From NCBI GenBank assembly GCA_033297205.1, contig MU859068.1, positions 248,001-312,000 on the forward strand: a stretch of DNA of 64,000 bases. Direction: 5' to 3'. Shown piece after piece: positions 47,547-59,923 of this stretch. The stretch is from Pseudoneurospora amorphoporcata (taxonomy: Eukaryota; Ascomycota; Sordariomycetes; Sordariales; Sordariaceae). The stretch's first letter is position 1. The number at the start of each line of letters is the position of its first letter. A model generated the notes under the pieces. It was given only the letters and a program-made list of their open reading frames with translations, had not been told where the DNA came from and made no database searches. A program made the position numbers and the translations under genes.

Positions 47547-49146
47547 ATGGATGAAGAGTATCTCTCCTTTCCCAAACTGAGAGTCCACTTACAGTCACTG
47601 ACCGAGATACAGTGATTTCCAGACAGTTCCTGTCGACGAAACATACCGCGATGTCATACTGCACCACAACAGGGAATACCAACGATATGCCGTGGAACAT
47701 GGCGTATATTTCTCCCCTGTTGACGATGTGAGAGTTGTCCATCCACCTGTCATTGCTTAAGCCTAACCATGACTGGCTCAGGACGAAATCGAGTACCTTC
47801 AGTACATCCATGGGCTGTTCGACTTGATGTTTGAGAGAAGACTGATCTTTCCACCTATCCCACAACCCCGGAGGATCCTGGATTGTGGCTCTGGCTCTGC
47901 CTCGTGGGCCATTGATGTTGCAGAACAACATCCGGAATGCGAGGTTCGTTGAGCCCAGACTGAAAAGTTGTGGTGAATGTGAAAACCGAGAGCCTTTTTT
48001 GAGCCAAAGAGTCGTGTTATCGCATTGCTGACTTTGAAGACATAGGTGATCGGACTCGATATTTATCCGTATCCAATGCCGGAGAACTTGCCCGCCAACC
48101 TGGAATTGCAGATCGACGACTTGAACAGTCCGTGAGACAACCCGAGAGCCTGGGATGTCCGACAACCATAAAACTGACACGCCAGCAGCTCAACATTCCC
48201 CTCAAACCACTTCGACCTAGTGCACAGTCGGCTGATGTCCGGCGGTATTCATGCCAATCGATGGATGAATTACCTGACCGACCTATTCAGGATTTTGCGC
48301 CCCGGAGGCTGGTGTCAAATGGTCGAGATATACTTCAACGCCCAATCGGATAACGGGACATTGACACCTAGTGAGTCGACTCGTCCAGTGACGCCCTTTT
48401 GCACAGTTCTGACCCGAAGCTCAAGACCATGCTCTGCAGGTGTGGTCTCAGAGTTATATCCAGAGTGTCCAGCCATATAAGGATCCTAGAGCGGCTCTCC
48501 GTTTGCAACAAATGTTGACTGAGGTTGGGTTTGTCGAGGTGGAAACAAGACTTGTGACATTGCCCCTGTGCGGGTGGTCGAATGGTGAGTCCGGCAGTTG
48601 CTCAGCGGTGGTATAGCGCTCTGTCTAACGCACTTGTAGACCCGCGAGACCACACCATCGGAGAAGCAAGCCGGACCATCGTCCATCGAATGCTATCTTC
48701 TCTTTGTGCCTATCCTTTTACGCAGGTTCTGGGGTAAGCATATATCCCAAGTGTCATGGAGATGCCAAAGCTCTTTAACTCACTGATCTTCCAAAGGATG
48801 TCACAAACCGACGTTCAGCTCCTGGTAGCGCAAGCCCGGAGTGAAGCTGATAATCCAGCTTTCAAGGTATGTAGACTGAGCCCCGTCCCGGCTGGGGTCC
48901 AAAGGGTCAATGGAAATGGTGCTAATTGTAACTTTGGCTATTACATAAGGCCTACTTTCCGGTGTGAGTGGACGCCCCAATACAACTGATTATTTGGTGA
49001 TGGCCGAGAGTGGGAAACTGACTCTTTCTTGCAGCTATGTCTGTATAGGTCGCAAACCAGGTGGTAGCCGGCAGCCGAGCTACACTGCTTATGTTCCGCC
49101 AAAAGACAGGAAGCATGGCGATGCGCGGAAGCGGGCTCGGCATTGA
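47547..49146 (+). CDS. LaeA-like SAM-dependent methyltransferase, ten exons
   Basis: Reconstructed from ten exons: 47547-47557, 47613-47727, 47782-47943, 48046-48131, 48189-48370, 48420-48584, 48640-48733, 48797-48866, 48950-48963 and 49035-49146, giving 336 residues with all junctions in phase. The SAM-binding glycine motif is RRILDCGSGSASWAIDVAEQ, followed by the acidic loop VIGLDIYP. Later family blocks include HFDLVHSRLMSGGI, FRILRPGGWCQMVE, LQQMLTEVGFVEVE and the end YVCIGRKPG. These match fungal LaeA-like/UMTA methyltransferases, which often regulate or belong to secondary metabolism; the substrate is unknown. The 11-base first exon and the AAG acceptor at 48419 are the least certain junctions. 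No biosynthetic backbone gene is visible nearby. Confidence 0.85.
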
Positions 49147-51244
49147 AGCTTGTCTTGAGATGGATACTTGTGCCTCATATCTTTGTCTCTTCGAAGTCTA
49201 TATCAACTCCTGATCAGAAAATCCGAGGCCTGCATCCTACATATCTTTGCTTAGCCGGGCTTCGAAACGAAAGCATCACCTCCGGGGGCTTTGAACGGCG
49301 CGTAAAAACAGCAAGACGGCTATGACCAACGCGTCTGGAATTGACCCCAAGTGGAAAAGCACAAACGCGACTCGGTGCCGAAAAGATGGGTGGGAATGAT
49401 ACCGACCAGAGCTTGATGGGCGGTCCCCCTCGACAAGCCAAGAGATGGTACCGGAGAACGCAGCGGCAAAGACGATCGAGTTCATGGATTGGGATACACT
49501 CGCTGTCGCAGACAAGAGTTGGAAGTTGAAGTGGACCGGGAGCGTTGTATTGAAGCGAAGAACCAAGAATACCTCAACGCGCGGGATTGGTGAATCGACG
49601 GGACCGATGGAATGGTGAAGAGCTTGGGCGCTATTGCTTTGACAGGAGGACATCTAGCGGGCGAAAAGTCTGCCCATCAATCCTTCCTCCGGTGACTTGT
49701 CCAGTTCAGGTAGCCAGACTCGAGGAAAGGAAGGAGGAGCCTTGTGGCAATTACCGAATTAAGAAGCTGAAAAGGTTGAACTGATCATCGATTCCTTCCG
49801 TGTACGGCCACGACAGTTTGAGTTCTGGAAAGTCCCGCGCGTTAACAGTTCCAGTTATCGGGACGTGGCGAGATTGAGCTAGCTACCTTGGTTCCAAACG
49901 GCCTACGGGAACTGACCAGGAAAGGCTAATTCAGCCGGTCTACGCTTCAGCTCCCATCGATGGCTTCCACTTTGTCCCAGTGTTTCAACGGGATATTTCC
50001 CGTCTGTCGGTAGCATAGGTAGGTAGGAACTTGGCCCGGAAACTCGGATTATTTACAGAAGCGAGGGGCTAGGATACGCTCGTTGAGGTTGACGTCCGAA
50101 AAATGACCAGCCGCCCGTGCCAGCCCCGCTGCAGTGCAGAGGGACATGAATCGGGCAGGGCATGGCAAGAATGGAAGAACGTGCCCTCAGTTCTTTCCCC
50201 GTTATGAATGTTCTGCAGCAAATGCTCCATAAGCTACCTAGTACTCTCATCCTGCACCTTCATTGGCGTCATCATCATCAACAGACTCTCAGGGTCGGCT
50301 TCGAACATTGAAGTAGTATCCACATTGGGCTGATTCCGGACAATAAATCATCATGCCTGGAAGCCATCCCGACCGCGAAGATGCGATAGCCTGGGACATC
50401 CATGGATATGGACGACAATCATCAACTCCTTGGGCAATAAAATTGATTCCGGTCGTCAATCGAGGGTGTTATCGCTAAGCGCTAAAGGTGAAGTAACGGG
50501 ACCATTGGAGCCCGAGTCCACTGGCGGGACCGGCACTACGGAAGAGTTCCGACCCTTGCAATGCCATGAACCTAGCGTTGAAGTCTCCGGCGCGACTCGG
50601 GATGTTGAAATTTGCAATGTGGTGGAACTTTGATTCAATGAGGAAATGCCGTGCCCGTGCATCACATCGGAAGCCCGAAGACAGGATGCAGGGACGCTGC
50701 TAAGAACACAATACCAACAAAACAGCAAGGTGCAATTCAATCGGCAGCCTTATTTCGACAGTAGCACCATCTCTAAGAAAGGATACCACCATGTTTCAAG
50801 ATTTCCATTAGGTACACTCCACTGACAGACCTTGAATCGATTATAACCCCCCCTTTGCCATTTCTATGTTCAGGTACCTTAAGATACTCGACGAGAAGTT
50901 AACCCTAACCCGCGCGGCCCCACCTTGGCGGTAGCATCGTCGTTAGCCTAATCACCAACCGAGCCGCAACAGTCTCGGCGCTGTAGCTTCGGGCTAGTCC
51001 GGGGACGTCCCAACAGGGTCCAGTTTATTCTGGGGCAACCAATCAACAACACATCTACCTCGAATTTGAGATCTCGGATTCTACTGGACGATTAGGTTTG
51101 GTACGGGAAGCTATCAGCTCAACTCCCCGCTGTAACCTCAACACTTTCACCTCAGCGACCGCCTCGTTGCATCCGCCGGACCCGTCTCTCTTTCATCCAT
51201 CCCCGAACGAGTATCCCGTCACTCTTCAGTCGCACATACCCATC
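49147..51244. other. Intergenic, no gene recognised
   Basis: A 125-codon minus frame at 49276-49653 encodes two hydrophobic stretches but has no recognisable family signature; it could be a small membrane protein or chance. The rest, up to the mitochondrial-protein gene, shows only short frames. The reading frame of the next gene is open upstream to about 51098, but that part looks like 5' UTR. Confidence 0.45.
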
Positions 51245-51889
51245 ATGGCCGCCCGTCTTCCCGCCAGCTTCATCGGAAGCTTCCTCGCTCGTTCTACTCC
51301 CCGCCAGACCTGCCGCTTCACCCGCAGCGCCGTCACCACCACAAGATGGTCCCAGCAGCTCCCCAGCAAGTCCATCAGGGCATACTCCTCCGAGACCGCC
51401 CCGGCGCCCGCTCCTCTCTATGCTAAGCTGAAGGGTGACCTCAAGACCGCCATGCGCGCCAAGGATGCCCCTCGCCTGGCCGTTCTGCGCGCCGTTCTTG
51501 CCGCTGTTCTCAACGCCAGCAAGACCTCCCAGCCGATCGAGACGGATGCCCAGCTCGTTGCCCTCCTCCGCAAGACCTCCCGCGCCACCCAGGAGGCTGC
51601 CGACCAGTTCCGTGCCGCCGGCCGTGGTGACCTTGTGGAGAAGGAGGAGTCGCAGATCCGTGTCCTTGAGGAATACATTGCCGGTAGCGGCGTCCAGTCT
51701 GTTGACGAGGCGGAGCTCAAGGATATGGTCCTGGCGGTTCAGTCGGAGCTGGCGGCCGAGGGTATCGATGCTAAGATGGGCGAGGTCATGAAGAAGCTTT
51801 TGGGTCCTGGCGGACGTCTCGATGGCAAGGATGTCGAGAAGACCACGGTTGCCAAGATCGTCAAGGAGGTTATGGGCTCCAAGGCTTGA
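51245..51889 (+). CDS. aim41: Aim41/YqeY-like mitochondrial protein (GatB/YqeY domain)
   Basis: A 214-residue single-exon protein. The first 50 or so residues are Arg/Ser/Ala-rich without acidic residues (MAARLPASFIGSFLARSTPR...), a typical mitochondrial presequence ending near AYSSE. The rest is the YqeY domain: LKGDLKTAMRAKDAPRLAVL at the start, IRVLEEYIAG in the middle, and a C-terminal segment with MGEVMKKLLGPGGRLDGKDV. The family is related to the tail domain of the GatB amidotransferase subunit; in yeast the protein is Altered Inheritance of Mitochondria 41, with no settled biochemical role. The start at 51245 was chosen because the presequence begins there; codons upstream are open but compositionally like a leader. 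Confidence 0.93.
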   Translation: MAARLPASFIGSFLARSTPRQTCRFTRSAVTTTRWSQQLPSKSIRAYSSETAPAPAPLYAKLKGDLKTAMRAKDAPRLAVLRAVLAAVLNASKTSQPIETDAQLVALLRKTSRATQEAADQFRAAGRGDLVEKEESQIRVLEEYIAGSGVQSVDEAELKDMVLAVQSELAAEGIDAKMGEVMKKLLGPGGRLDGKDVEKTTVAKIVKEVMGSKA

Positions 51890-54800
51890 ATGGACTATGG
51901 CGAAGGATATTGGAGAAATAACCAGCTCGAGGCGTCTACGGGAACCCGATTCAACTTGACTTCACCCCTCTACGTCGAACTATACGACTCACGATACCGA
52001 TTCGATTCAGTGTATTAATATCACAACTTTGTACAACATCTCTAAACGGGCGGCGGATAGCTAGAGATAGACAAGAATATGCGGTGGAGGCATGATGGAT
52101 GATATCACGAATAGTGTTGGAAGAAAACAACACCTGCTGGCAACAGCGAATACTGGACTGGAATTGAGGAAAAAGCGTCCATTTTCTGGGATGCTAGACG
52201 GAAAAGGCGCATTCGCATACGGCTGTTTATGTCTATCTCGACGTTATGGAAAAACACCACGTCCCACCCAGACGGCATTAGGAACGGAAAAATCTCACCA
52301 CTTAAACCAACACTCGCACACCGCCAACCCACGTTATCCATCTCATGCGAAGTCGCAGCTTTGCGGTGATACTGTCCCAGAGGGTTTCTCCCATGGTGTG
52401 GCGACTTTAAAAAAAGAAGGAGAAAAAAAAGAGAGAAACTCCAGACCCAGGCTGCTAACATATCCGCCGACTCTTCCCTTCGAGACGTAGGTATTGCACG
52501 ACCAACAGGAGCTTCGAGCGTCTTGGGACGATTTGATAATCTCTTTTCTTCCAGCCTGAACCTCACCGGTTACGTGCCACAAGTCCCTTCCGTCCCATAG
52601 TTCATGTCGGTGAGGGTTATTGCTCACAACGTTTTTCCATCCTATCCGACCTGTCATCAAACAACTTTGTCAGCAATCCTGAATGCCAAGGAACCCTTGA
52701 CCTGCGCATTCCATAACGTAAACATTGTAAGAAATTTGCCTTGGCCATCAACTACCTGAGAAATCTACACTAAGCGGTTCAAAATGCGGTGAGGCCTGGA
52801 ATAAGTAAGGTAATCTCATTCGAAAGGCTCCAATCGCGCAATGTTACCTCTCGGGTATGGTTGCCGAAAAGCAAAATTCGCAAAGTTGGGGAAACACAAA
52901 GGCAAGCGGAAATAATACGCGGCGTTCTCTGTGGCACGGCTTGGTTCATCTCAAAAACAAACAAAAAAAAGTTATTGTCCAGATTAAGGACGGGAGTGTT
53001 GGGGTAGGTAGCACTTGATTTGTTTCAGGGAGACACACCATTCATCTACCAAAATGGGATCGCAAAGATATTTCTCGCGAACATGACCGTCCATACTAAT
53101 AAATACCCGCGCCAAGCGAGGAATCATGGCAAGCTCAAGAGTCAAAGAAACGCATGTTGTCTTGGATCGGAGTTAAGTTGATGATGTTATCCGGTTATTT
53201 ATCTCGGTATTATTCATCTCATGGATGGTGGGGTTTGGAGTTTGTCGGAGCGGAAGTTGGAAGTTGCGAGGGGTTGCGTAAGTGATATACGGTATTGAAA
53301 TAATCAGCTACGCCGGTTTGCGCTTGAGCTATGTCGATGTGAGCTTTGATGCTCGCCGCCCTGGGTCATAATCTATTCTTTAAAATTTCCTTGAAACTGT
53401 AACTTTTCCTCCGCCTGTGCAATTTCTCTATGTGTCCCCCTGACTGGAATTCGTCATCTCAAGCTAAAAGTACAGATAAAAGTCACCTGCCTCCGGTCGA
53501 GACTCGAACCGGAGACGCACCATTTTTGAGGAGACAAGAGTGTAAGATACCGGTAAATGTTGCTCCCCACGAGTTGCCCACCACCAGGAACTGGTCGCGC
53601 TAAAACGCCCCGTGACTTGCAGGGCACAAAGTGTCTAGTGGCACGTGCTACCGTATCTGCTCCAGTCTGTGAGGGTCACGCGCCTATCGCATCCCAACGA
53701 GGGGCCGCGATAACAGTCCAGAATAACCTAGAGGTAAGGAAGCTCCCGTCAGATACGGCTTCAACACTTGTCCAAATGTTCGTCTGTTGATCTTTCGTTT
53801 GCCTTCGTTCCAAAATCAAAATTGCTGATAGCGCGAGATACCCCGGCCTTCTTGTTTGGAACGGGGTTTGCTCATATTTGCGAGTGGCAAGGTTTCTCAT
53901 TCTCGTCTTTCAACTCACACCTGCACTCCCTTCTTTCCATTCCAGGCCTCCTCTCTCGTTACTTCCACTTGCCAAAATCTTTCTGGTAACAAATTCACAA
54001 GCGCTTTGAAGTTGCCCCTCCATCCATAGTACACCCGAACGGCAGAGACGAACCCGCCTTTCACCACTCAAAATAGCAGCCTGGACCTTGACTGGACCTT
54101 GACTGGACCTGGATCACTGGCACAGACCCGACTTCCCCCAAGACCCTGTCTGCATCTCGCATCCGATCGCTATATCAATACGACCCATACACACTGCGCG
54201 CGCACTGTTGACGATTTGACCTCTACTTATATCAGGAAAGCTTCACTTTGCGCCTGCCACTCCCTCACGCAAGGGATTGGTCCTGCCTTGCTTCCATCCG
54301 CTGAAAAAGCCACCAGGCAGGTACTCGTTTGCACGACATCGGTTCGGTACATGCGCGGCAACCGCAGAGGTGCAGAGATAAAGGTACCGGGTACTACAGC
54401 ACACAGGTTAACTTGATCCGCCTGTTGTGCATCCCACTGCTACCAACCACCACCACAAGACACGTCCACATTCCGGATCGTCCCTCAGCCTCCCGCCGCC
54501 GCTGAAGGCACGCCGCAACGATAAAGATCTTCCTGTGCTTGTGATGACGGCGGTCGTTGCATCATCTTACAACGGGAGCGGTTAACCACAGACTGCACGT
54601 CGCCGGCATCTTTTCGCCCTGTTCAGTGGAATCACTGGACCCTGAACACCGGATAGTGGACAACAACTTACATAAACAACTCAACGCAATATCAAATTCC
54701 ACGTTCAGATACTAGACGTTTCGGTCTCGGCATCTAAAATCAACTCCAGCGGAATCTGCTCTGCTTGGACACCTGGATTGAACCGACGGCGAAGCACTAC

Positions 54801-55152
54801 CAAATCGCCAGTAAGTTTGACCCATCTACCCACCTAGATACCCGGTGTTAACGCCGAGTGCGCTACCCTGCGGTGCGTTGCGGATACTTTGATAACCGCG
54901 AGCCTGTTGATTCACTCTCTTCCTCCCCGCCTCTTTGTTTCCCAACCCTCACTTCCATTCATCCCACAATTCATGTACCCTCACTTCTCCTTACAAACCA
55001 GTATTCCTCAGCGTTTGCCTGGCTAAAAATTCTTCTTCTGCCGGCTTTGCATTTGGATTTGCCTCACGCAATTGTCACCGTTACCCAGTGCTGACAGCAA
55101 CGACCAGGCAGAATACACATCGCTCGCTACAGTATCGCGGTAGCTCGACAAT
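51890..55152. other. Intergenic, upstream of the SNF2 helicase
   Basis: No gene recognised. The minus strand near 53490-53520 contains a GGTTCGAGTC tRNA B-box-like motif, but no cloverleaf can be folded around it. A short tandem repeat of TGGACCTTGAC lies at 54082-54112. A GTAAGT at about 54810 may be the donor of a 5'-UTR intron of the helicase gene (inference). Confidence 0.45.
54082..54112. repeat. Short tandem repeat, about 2.8 units of an 11-mer
   Basis: TGGACCTTGAC is repeated in tandem, the last unit ending TGGACCTGGATC. Non-coding. Confidence 0.9.
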
Positions 55153-58100
55153 ATGTCGTGGAACCCGGAAGCGCTCCTGAACCCCAAAGCTTCTTCTGCT
55201 GCCTCCTCAACCTCAGACTTGACCTCGCAGCCTGGGGCATCCCCTTCATTCCACCAACCCACATTCGCACATCAGATTCAGAGTGTGCCTTCAAGCCCGA
55301 CCTTTCAGTTCACTAGTCCAAATGACCAGCCACTGAATATTGACTTCGCCGGCCTGCCCTATGGCGCCGCCATGCATGGCCATGTGCGAAACGCGCCGAC
55401 CTTTCCCATTTTCCAGAACGGCTTCGTTCCTCAGGTTGAACGACTCCACAATGTCCAAGACCGCATCTCTGTGCCTCAACCGAAGCGCAGAAAGACGTAC
55501 AACGAAAACGACCACTTGCGCACGAATACGTTTGGAGGGACCAGCAGCGGATTGCTTGCGGAACAGTTCGGGCAAAATGGCACTTCAGGGGCTTCGACAC
55601 CAGTGGCGATGATGACAAGGCAAACCGAGACAGTCGACTTGACGGAGGGCGACTCAGAAGCCGCTCAGCCTCGACAGCAGCTCGACCTGACCAAAGATGA
55701 AGAAGTTTGCTACGGTATGATCGAGGGAACTACTATCAACTGCCATCGGGTTCCTGCTCCGAAGCCTGGCATGGTGTCTCTTCTTGGCGAGATATACTGG
55801 CCGCAGATCAAGGTCATACTCAGGAAGCGGGTGGATGATACCGACACGAATAGAATTCCTGCCTACGATTGCACCCGGGTCGTCTTTGGGTATCTTGACG
55901 CTAAGACGTCGTATTGTCTAGGGAATCTCCTCACGTCCGCTCTGGGAATACGTACTGATTGTAGGATCCCCCCGAGGCGTAAAAGCAACCCCAATGAGAA
56001 GGCTGGCGAGGCGATCTCGGCGGCGATCCCTTTCGAGCTCATGCTCTACGGCCCTCGCAAGCTTGCGATTCAGATCGGAAACCACTTGGCTAGACATCAT
56101 CTCGCCCTTCTCAGCCCGCCGCGCGTCGAGCCTGGCATCAAGGTCTTCAACCCCCATGCGAAGGAGAATAGGCCAGCCCCTCCGGCCCGATCTAACAGCT
56201 TGGGTGGAACAACTTCCTATTCTCTGCACCATTCGGCAACCAACCGTACCCCTGAGGAGATCCGCAGCGAAGTGATGAGTGTCTTTGACTCACTCCCGAA
56301 ATCTGAGAGTTTGGAGCAGATGGAGCCCGACCCGCGTATTACCACTGAGCTCCTTAAGCACCAAAAGCAGGCCCTTTACTTTATGACCGAACGTGAAAAA
56401 GACATCATTCAGGATTACGGTGATAAACTCACACGGTCCACTTGGCAGCGCAGAAAAGACCGTGGCGGAGTGGATTTTTACTACAACGTCATCACTATGC
56501 AAAACCAGAGAGAGCGTCCGCCACCAGCCCTGGGAGGTATTCTGGCAGACATGATGGGTAAGTCACCAAAGATATGAAATTTTCCGTGTCCTCATACTGA
56601 ATCTCTTCATTAGGTCTCGGCAAGACGTTGAGTATCTTGTCACTTATCACCAAGACGATGGATCAGGCTACGACTTGGAGCCTCGAAGCTCCTGTGCAAC
56701 CGCCGAGGCTGCCCGAGAAAAAGCAGCCCAATGCAGCTCGGTACTTTGAGGTGCCCAAACCTCAAGCCGTGGGCCTAACGCCGGTGCGACTGAATGGAAA
56801 GGCAACACTCTTGGTTTGTCCTCTGAGCACGGTTACGAACTGGGAGGAGCAGATCAAGCAGCATATCAAGCCTGGAGGCCTCTCTTACCACATCTATCAT
56901 GGTCCCAACCGTATCAAGGACGTGCAACAGCTGGCTCAGTTCGACCTCGTCATCACAACCTACGGATCGATCTCGAGCGAACTCAACCTCCGCGCCAAAA
57001 ACAAGGCAGGCGTATACCCCTTGGAGGAGATTGCCTGGTTCCGCATCGTTCTAGATGAGGCACATATGATCCGCGAGCAAAACACATTGGCGTTTAAGTC
57101 CATCTGCCGGCTTCAGGCAAGCCGCCGTTGGGCTGTCACCGGTACACCGATTCAGAACAAGCTCGAGGATCTGGCCTCGCTTCTAGCATTCTTGCGCGTC
57201 AAGCCCTTTGACGAGAAGATCAAGTTCTTGCAGTACATCATTGGTCCGTTCAAGAACGCCGATCCCGAAATCGTGCCGAAGCTTCGGGTCCTCATCGACA
57301 CAATAACGTTGCGTCGTTTGAAGGACAAGATTAACCTTCCGCCACGAACCGACGAGATCGTTAGGCTTGACTTTACACCCGAGGAGAAACGTGTGTATGA
57401 TTGGTTTGCGCAAACGGCAAAGGAGCGAGTGTCGGTTTTGACCGGACAAGCCATCGGTCAGGAACGTATCATTGGAGGCAAGACAATGATTCACATCTTG
57501 CGTTCCATCTTGCAGCTTCGCCTTATCTGTGCTCACGGCAAGGATCTTCTCAACGAAGATGACCTCGAAGAGCTGCAGGGAATGACGGCAGACACGGCCA
57601 TTGATCTCGATAGCGACGATGAACAAGGCCAGTCTGTGCTATCTGAGAGCAAGGCCTACGAGATGCTCTACCTGATGCAGGAAGGAAACAGCGACAACTG
57701 TGCTAGGTGCAACACTAAACTGGGTTCCAACGAGGTCGTCGACCTTGACTCCGAGCGTCAGGAGGACATCGTTGGGTATATGGTCAAGGCTAACTGTTAC
57801 CACGTCTACTGCAACAAATGCGTCGACCATATCAAAAACGAAGCATGCTCTACGTGTGCCGGCATGGCCAGGCCTGGTTGCATAGAACTCCACCGCGCCC
57901 GTGCCATGGCCGAACACGAATCGAGAACCGCCAAGGTCGAGAACGGAGACGTAAACAAAGATCTTACCGCTTACTCCGGACCACACACCAAGACTCGCGC
58001 ACTTGTTGCCGAGCTGCTGGCGGACAAGCAGAAGAGCGAGGCAGCGCCCCACGAGCTGCCATACAAATCCGTCGTCTTCTCCGGCTGGACTTCGCATCTC

Positions 58101-58541
58101 GACCTCATCGAACTCGCCTTGAACGACGCCGGCATCACCTTCACCCGCCTCGACGGCAAGATGACGCGCACAGCCCGCACCGCAGCCATGGACAAGTTCC
58201 GCGATGACCCTTCAGTACAGGTCATCCTCGTCAGCATCATGGCCGGCGGTCTCGGCCTGAACCTGACCACCGCCAGCAGCGTGTACGTAATGGAGCCGCA
58301 GTTCAACCCGGCGGCGGAGGCGCAGGCTGTCGACCGCGTGCACCGCCTCGGTCAGAAGCGGCCCGTGCGCACGGTCAGGTATATCATGGCCAACAGCTTT
58401 GAGGAGAAGATGCTCAAGCTGCAGGATAAGAAGAAGAAGCTGGCGAGCTTGAGCATGGATGGTAGGGATAAGGGACAGGTGATGGATCGCACGGATGCGG
58501 CGAAGCAGAGGTTGATGGATTTAAGGAGTCTTTTCAAGTGA
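55153..58541 (+). CDS. SNF2-family ATPase/helicase with internal RING, HLTF/Rad5-like
   Basis: Nuclear DNA-translocating ATPase, probably in DNA-damage tolerance or chromatin remodelling. Two exons (55153-56557, 56614-58541; intron 56 bp) encode 1110 residues. The N-terminal 180 residues are disordered and contain a bipartite-like basic stretch (PKRRKT). Next comes a folded region of unclear type (about 185-340), where Rad5/HLTF proteins have HIRAN; no clear HIRAN signature was seen. ATPase motifs: MMGLGKT (Walker A), VLDEAHMIRE (DEAH box) and VTGTPIQNKLEDL. A RING-like finger lies between the lobes (CARCNTKL ... CYHVYCNKCVDH ... CSTC). Helicase-C motifs: VFSGWTSHLDLIE, GLGLNLTTAS and DRVHRLGQKR. 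The plan is that of SMARCA3/Rad5 proteins; which subfamily member is unsettled. Confidence 0.93.
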
Positions 58542-59372
58542 TCTCTCTTATGTTACTTGCCTCGGTGCGGCTCATGGAGGGATGGATGGGTGGCCATTTC
58601 GTTTATTTTTATTCACAAAGATGGGATAGACGGATCGTGGATTTCGCAAGAGGAGTTATGCGTCCGGGCTGGGTCAATTACTATGGCATGGCGTTACCTC
58701 TGGCTTATGGTGCGATGGGAACATATTACAACAGGCTCGGCTAGATTACAACATGTAGACGGGTTACGGACGTCGGCTTCTCTTCCCTGCTCTGCTTTGG
58801 CTGTTTTTTCTTCGCCCACTTCCTCGCTCGACAAAGGGCGATAATGATCATGGTGGTGGTCCTGCAATGAGCTTATCTAGATATGAAGCGGCAACGAACT
58901 GGAGGATATGTGCTATTCTCGCGCATTTTCATGGTGTGCTTTATTTTTTCAAATCAATCTTCTCTACTCCCCTCATACAGCATGGGTATACTGGGATTTA
59001 TTCTTCAGACACTCGGGACAATCATACAGCCCCTAGTGTACCGGCTACAGCTATCTCATATATAGATGGCCACCCTTTTGCAGAGACGTGCAGTATCTGC
59101 TGCCGGTCGTCGACGGGTTATCTTGCTACTCTAGTCACAGCGGGAGTTCCAGACGGGATGTCTCAAGGGATGGTTAGGTACTTAGCCCAATGGCGATATG
59201 ATCCTAGTCTGCCAGATAATATATACACAGTACCTAAGACCTGAAAACATCGTGGGCATACGGACAGACGCAGATAGCAGACAAGAAGATAGGAAATCAC
59301 AATACTGAATGAACGATAGCCGCTAGACGTAACATCATAAGTCCAGGTTCCCCACTACATTATCAACAGCAA
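58542..59372. other. 3' flank of the helicase gene and 5' flank of tRNA-Phe
   Basis: Only short overlapping frames (for example 58867-59244) were seen; none is recognisable. The last part provides the upstream flank of the tRNA gene. Confidence 0.5.
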
Positions 59373-59461
59373 GCGGGTTTAGCTCAGTTGGGAGAGCGTC
59401 AGACTGAAGTCCACTTCACTCATAAATCTGAAGGTCGTGTGTTCGATCCACACAAACCGCA
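59373..59461 (+). tRNA. tRNA-Phe (anticodon GAA) with 16-nt intron
   Basis: An 89-nt gene; 73 nt after removing the intron. The acceptor stem GCGGGTT pairs with AACCGC plus a wobble end. The D arm contains GCTCAGTTGGGAGAGC. The anticodon arm CAGAC-TGAAGA-TCTG gives GAA at positions 34-36. The T arm is GTGTG-TTCGATC-CACAC. The intron 59410-59425 sits after position 37, one base 3' of the anticodon, as in eukaryotic nuclear tRNAs. Discriminator A; CCA is not encoded. A TTCTTTT run downstream suits a Pol III terminator. It decodes UUC/UUU. Confidence 0.97.
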
Positions 59462-59923
59462 TCTTCTTTTGCTTTTTGCGCAATTGTTGTTATGAGATGC
59501 ACTGAAGTGGTTGATGTTGGTGTCGTTTTTGTTTTTCTTTTTTTTCTCATCGATCGATCGGATTGTGGTATTTTTGTTCTCTTTTGTGCTGCGAGACGGA
59601 TCTATGAATGTGAATCCGTCCATCAGTCACACCTTGATCCGTTTTTGCGGGAAAAAGAATATCGCCCAAGTCCACCACCACGATCTTGTAGGAACCTGTA
59701 CCCAGCAGGTTTAGGAAGCATTATAATGAATGGCTCATATCCATTTCTTCATGCTCATTCCCGCGTATTCTATGAACCGTTTTTGTGCCTCAGCTTGCAA
59801 GATTAATTGCCATTAAATATGTCTGACGTTCGGTTTTACCACTCATGCCAACCCGCTGCTACCTACCCATTACCCTCGCTCAACATCTTCCTTTCCCCAG
59901 AGCCGTGCCGGACCAGCTCATTT
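59462..59923. other. Intergenic between tRNA-Phe and PEX12 3' end
   Basis: Contains the T-rich Pol III terminator just after the tRNA and a second T-run at about 59527-59545. No further gene was seen. Confidence 0.5.

Noticed and set aside
49276..49653. 125-codon minus-strand frame with two hydrophobic stretches (MNSIVFAAAFSGTISWLV)
   Set aside because: Suggestive of a small membrane protein, but no family was recognised and no upstream exon could be joined.
53488..53560. tRNA-like T-arm motif on the minus strand (GGTTCGAGTC)
   Set aside because: No acceptor stem or anticodon arm can be formed around it and the T stem mispairs; at best a tRNA fragment.
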